This document shows, one piece after another, positions 4,281 through 5,148 of a stretch of 5,148 nucleotides of DNA. The notes under the pieces were generated by a model. It did no database searches. It was not told the origin of the DNA and worked only from the letters and a program-made list of their open reading frames with translations. Position numbers and translations under genes: made by a program. The first letter of the stretch is position 1; each line of letters opens with the position of its first letter. This stretch comes from Chloroflexota bacterium (GTDB lineage Bacteria; Chloroflexota; Dehalococcoidia; SAR202; UBA11138), in the NCBI GenBank assembly GCA_022566975.1, contig JADFHV010000182.1, positions 1-5,148 of the forward strand, given 5' to 3'.

Positions 4281-4716
4281 TGCCGTCGAACGTGAGGTTC
4301 GGATCGATGCCAGTCCAGAGGATATCTTCCCCTTCTTCATCGACGCGGCCAAGATGGTCCGATGGCAGGGCAGGAGCGTCAGCCTGGACCCGCGGTCGGG
4401 CGGCGTCTATCGCGTGGACGTGAATGGCACCAACATCGCCCGAGGAGAGTATGTCGAGGTCACTCCCAACAGCCGGGTCGTCTTCTCCTGGGGTTGGGAG
4501 GGTGAGGACAGTGCCGTACCACCCGGCTCCAGCAGGGTGGAGATCACGCTGACACCCGATGGGGACGGCACAATCGTGCGTCTGCGCCACACCGGCCTTC
4601 CCGAGGACCAGCGGGATGCCCACCTAGAAGGCTGGACGCACTACATGGACCGTCTGGCGGTGGCAGGCGCCGGTGGCGACCCCGGTCCCGATCCCTGGGC
4701 CGCATCCGGAGAATGA
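4261..4716 (+). CDS. SRPBCC (AHSA1/START-like) domain protein
   Basis: The product is 151 residues from ATG 4261-4263, preceded by AAGGAGGT at 4250-4257, a near-perfect SD. The START/Bet v1-like fold is recognised from 'REVRIDASPEDIFPFFID' (11-28, first strand and helix), 'W.....SLDPRSGGVYRVDV' (35-54), 'ARGEYVEVTPNSRVVFSWGW' (60-79), 'SSRVEITLTPDGDGTIVRLRHTGLP' (90-114) and the closing helix 'HLEGWTHYMDRLA' (121-133). The pattern is that of the AHSA1 (activator of Hsp90 ATPase-like) branch. In bacteria this domain provides a hydrophobic ligand pocket; the ligand is unknown. A Gly/Pro-rich tail follows the fold. The gene overlaps arsR by 20 bp in a different frame and is followed after 33 bp by the VOC gene, so the three form an operon. 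It may sense or process the compound that the ArsR regulator responds to (inference). Confidence 0.9.
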   Translation: MATTESDAVEREVRIDASPEDIFPFFIDAAKMVRWQGRSVSLDPRSGGVYRVDVNGTNIARGEYVEVTPNSRVVFSWGWEGEDSAVPPGSSRVEITLTPDGDGTIVRLRHTGLPEDQRDAHLEGWTHYMDRLAVAGAGGDPGPDPWAASGE

Positions 4717-4749
4717 GGACAGATCGCATAAGCCAGAAGGAGGCGTAAG

Positions 4750-5106
4750 ATGCCGAATCCCGTTGTCCACTTTGAGGTCCACGGAAAGGACCGCAAGAAG
4801 AGTGCGAAGTTCTTCTCAGACCTGTTCGGGTGGCACGTTGAGTCCCTCGACGAAATGAACTACGGGATGGTCGATACCCACGGCGGCGACCATGGAATCA
4901 ACGGGGGTATCGCAGAAGCCCAGGGGGACCCTCACGTGGTCTTCTACGTCGAAGTAGACGACCTGCAGGCGTTTCTCGACAAGGCGGAGAGCCTCGGCGG
5001 CAAGACGGTCATGCCAGTCACCGAGGTACCGGGGGTGGTCACTCTGGCGCAGTTCTCGGACCCGGACGGTGTCACCATCGGTCTGGTCAAGAGCGACGAG
5101 ACGTAA
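4750..5106 (+). CDS. VOC-superfamily protein (glyoxalase/bleomycin-resistance fold)
   Basis: The product is 118 residues from ATG 4750-4752, with GAAGGAGG and a 6-nt gap before it. Two beta-alpha-beta-beta-beta modules of the vicinal oxygen chelate fold are visible. Module 1 has 'PVVHFEVHGKDRKKSAKFFSDLFGWHVE' (4-31) and 'YGMVDTHGGDHGINGGI' (38-54). Module 2 has 'HVVFYVEVDDLQAFLDKAESLGGKTVMPVTEVPG' (62-95) and 'LAQFSDPDGVTIGLV' (99-113). His7 and His62 occupy usual metal-ligand positions. The position of the last glutamate ligand of glyoxalase I ('IELI') is Gly111 here ('TIGLV'), so a complete glyoxalase I metal site is not seen. It most resembles single-domain VOC proteins of the 'DPDG..IGL' group, whose substrates are mostly unknown. 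It is the third gene of the ArsR-SRPBCC operon; a role in handling a small reactive molecule is plausible but unproven. Confidence 0.9.
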   Translation: MPNPVVHFEVHGKDRKKSAKFFSDLFGWHVESLDEMNYGMVDTHGGDHGINGGIAEAQGDPHVVFYVEVDDLQAFLDKAESLGGKTVMPVTEVPGVVTLAQFSDPDGVTIGLVKSDET

Positions 5107-5111
5107 GTCAC

Positions 5112-5136
5112 ATGCCGTCGTCGAGCCGGCCGGCAT
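5112..5136 (+). terminator. Weak inverted repeat after the VOC gene
   Basis: ATGCCG (5112-5117) and CGGCAT (5131-5136) can pair around a GC-rich 13-nt loop, starting 6 bp after the VOC stop. No run of T follows, so it may be a weak or factor-dependent terminator, or chance. The window ends 12 bp later. Confidence 0.25.
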
Positions 5137-5148
5137 AGTTGGTGTCAG

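Noticed and set aside
1..5148. CRISPR array, tRNA, rRNA or intact IS element
   Set aside because: No regularly spaced identical repeats, cloverleaf pattern, rRNA motifs, transposase or flanking target duplications were seen. The 120-bp periodicity at 504-1330 is coding.

Overview
The window comes from a bacterium with high-GC DNA (by eye about 60-67% GC over most of it). The genes are closely packed: two convergent pairs are separated by only 8 and 14 bp. The lipoprotein with a Thr/Pro/Val linker after the lipobox, the PQQ-type propeller, and a regulator start without a Shine-Dalgarno (SD) sequence suggest Chloroflexota (Dehalococcoidia/SAR202-like). An actinobacterium cannot be excluded. This assignment is an inference, because no rRNA or other marker is present.

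Layout from left to right. (1) Positions 3-380 (+) hold the C-terminal end of methionyl-tRNA formyltransferase (fmt). (2) Positions 389-1606 (-), tail to tail with fmt, encode a secreted lipoprotein carrying an eight-bladed PQQ-like beta-propeller. Its repeats appear in the DNA as a strict ~120-bp periodicity. (3) Positions 1675-2646 (+) form a compact three-gene operon of visibly lower GC: a DUF4258 protein, a DUF2283 protein fused to an excisionase-type helix-turn-helix, and a stand-alone GIY-YIG nuclease. Both junctions overlap. A promoter with a consensus -35 box precedes it, and its spacer is filled by a perfect 26-bp palindrome. This looks like an autoregulated toxin-antitoxin-like module and is the most interesting part of the window. 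(4) Positions 2661-3731 (-), again tail to tail, encode translesion DNA polymerase IV (dinB). (5) Positions 3732-3953 are a 222-bp intergenic region rich in inverted repeats. It has a candidate promoter, a perfect 8-bp hairpin, a strong SD followed by a 16-codon ORF, and a long stem that would hide that SD. (6) Positions 3954-5106 (+) form an ArsR-family regulator, SRPBCC (AHSA1-like) and VOC (glyoxalase-fold) operon, a common bacterial combination. It probably has a leaderless start and an inverted-repeat operator.

How the parts work together: fmt (translation initiation) and dinB (damage tolerance) are ordinary chromosomal housekeeping or stress genes. The ArsR-SRPBCC-VOC set is probably a small-ligand-responsive, autorepressed operon. 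The low-GC three-gene cassette between the propeller gene and dinB looks acquired. The HTH protein plausibly binds the palindrome and controls its own operon. Whether the DUF4258 protein or the GIY-YIG nuclease is harmful to the cell cannot be decided from sequence alone. No tRNA, rRNA, CRISPR array or intact insertion sequence was seen.
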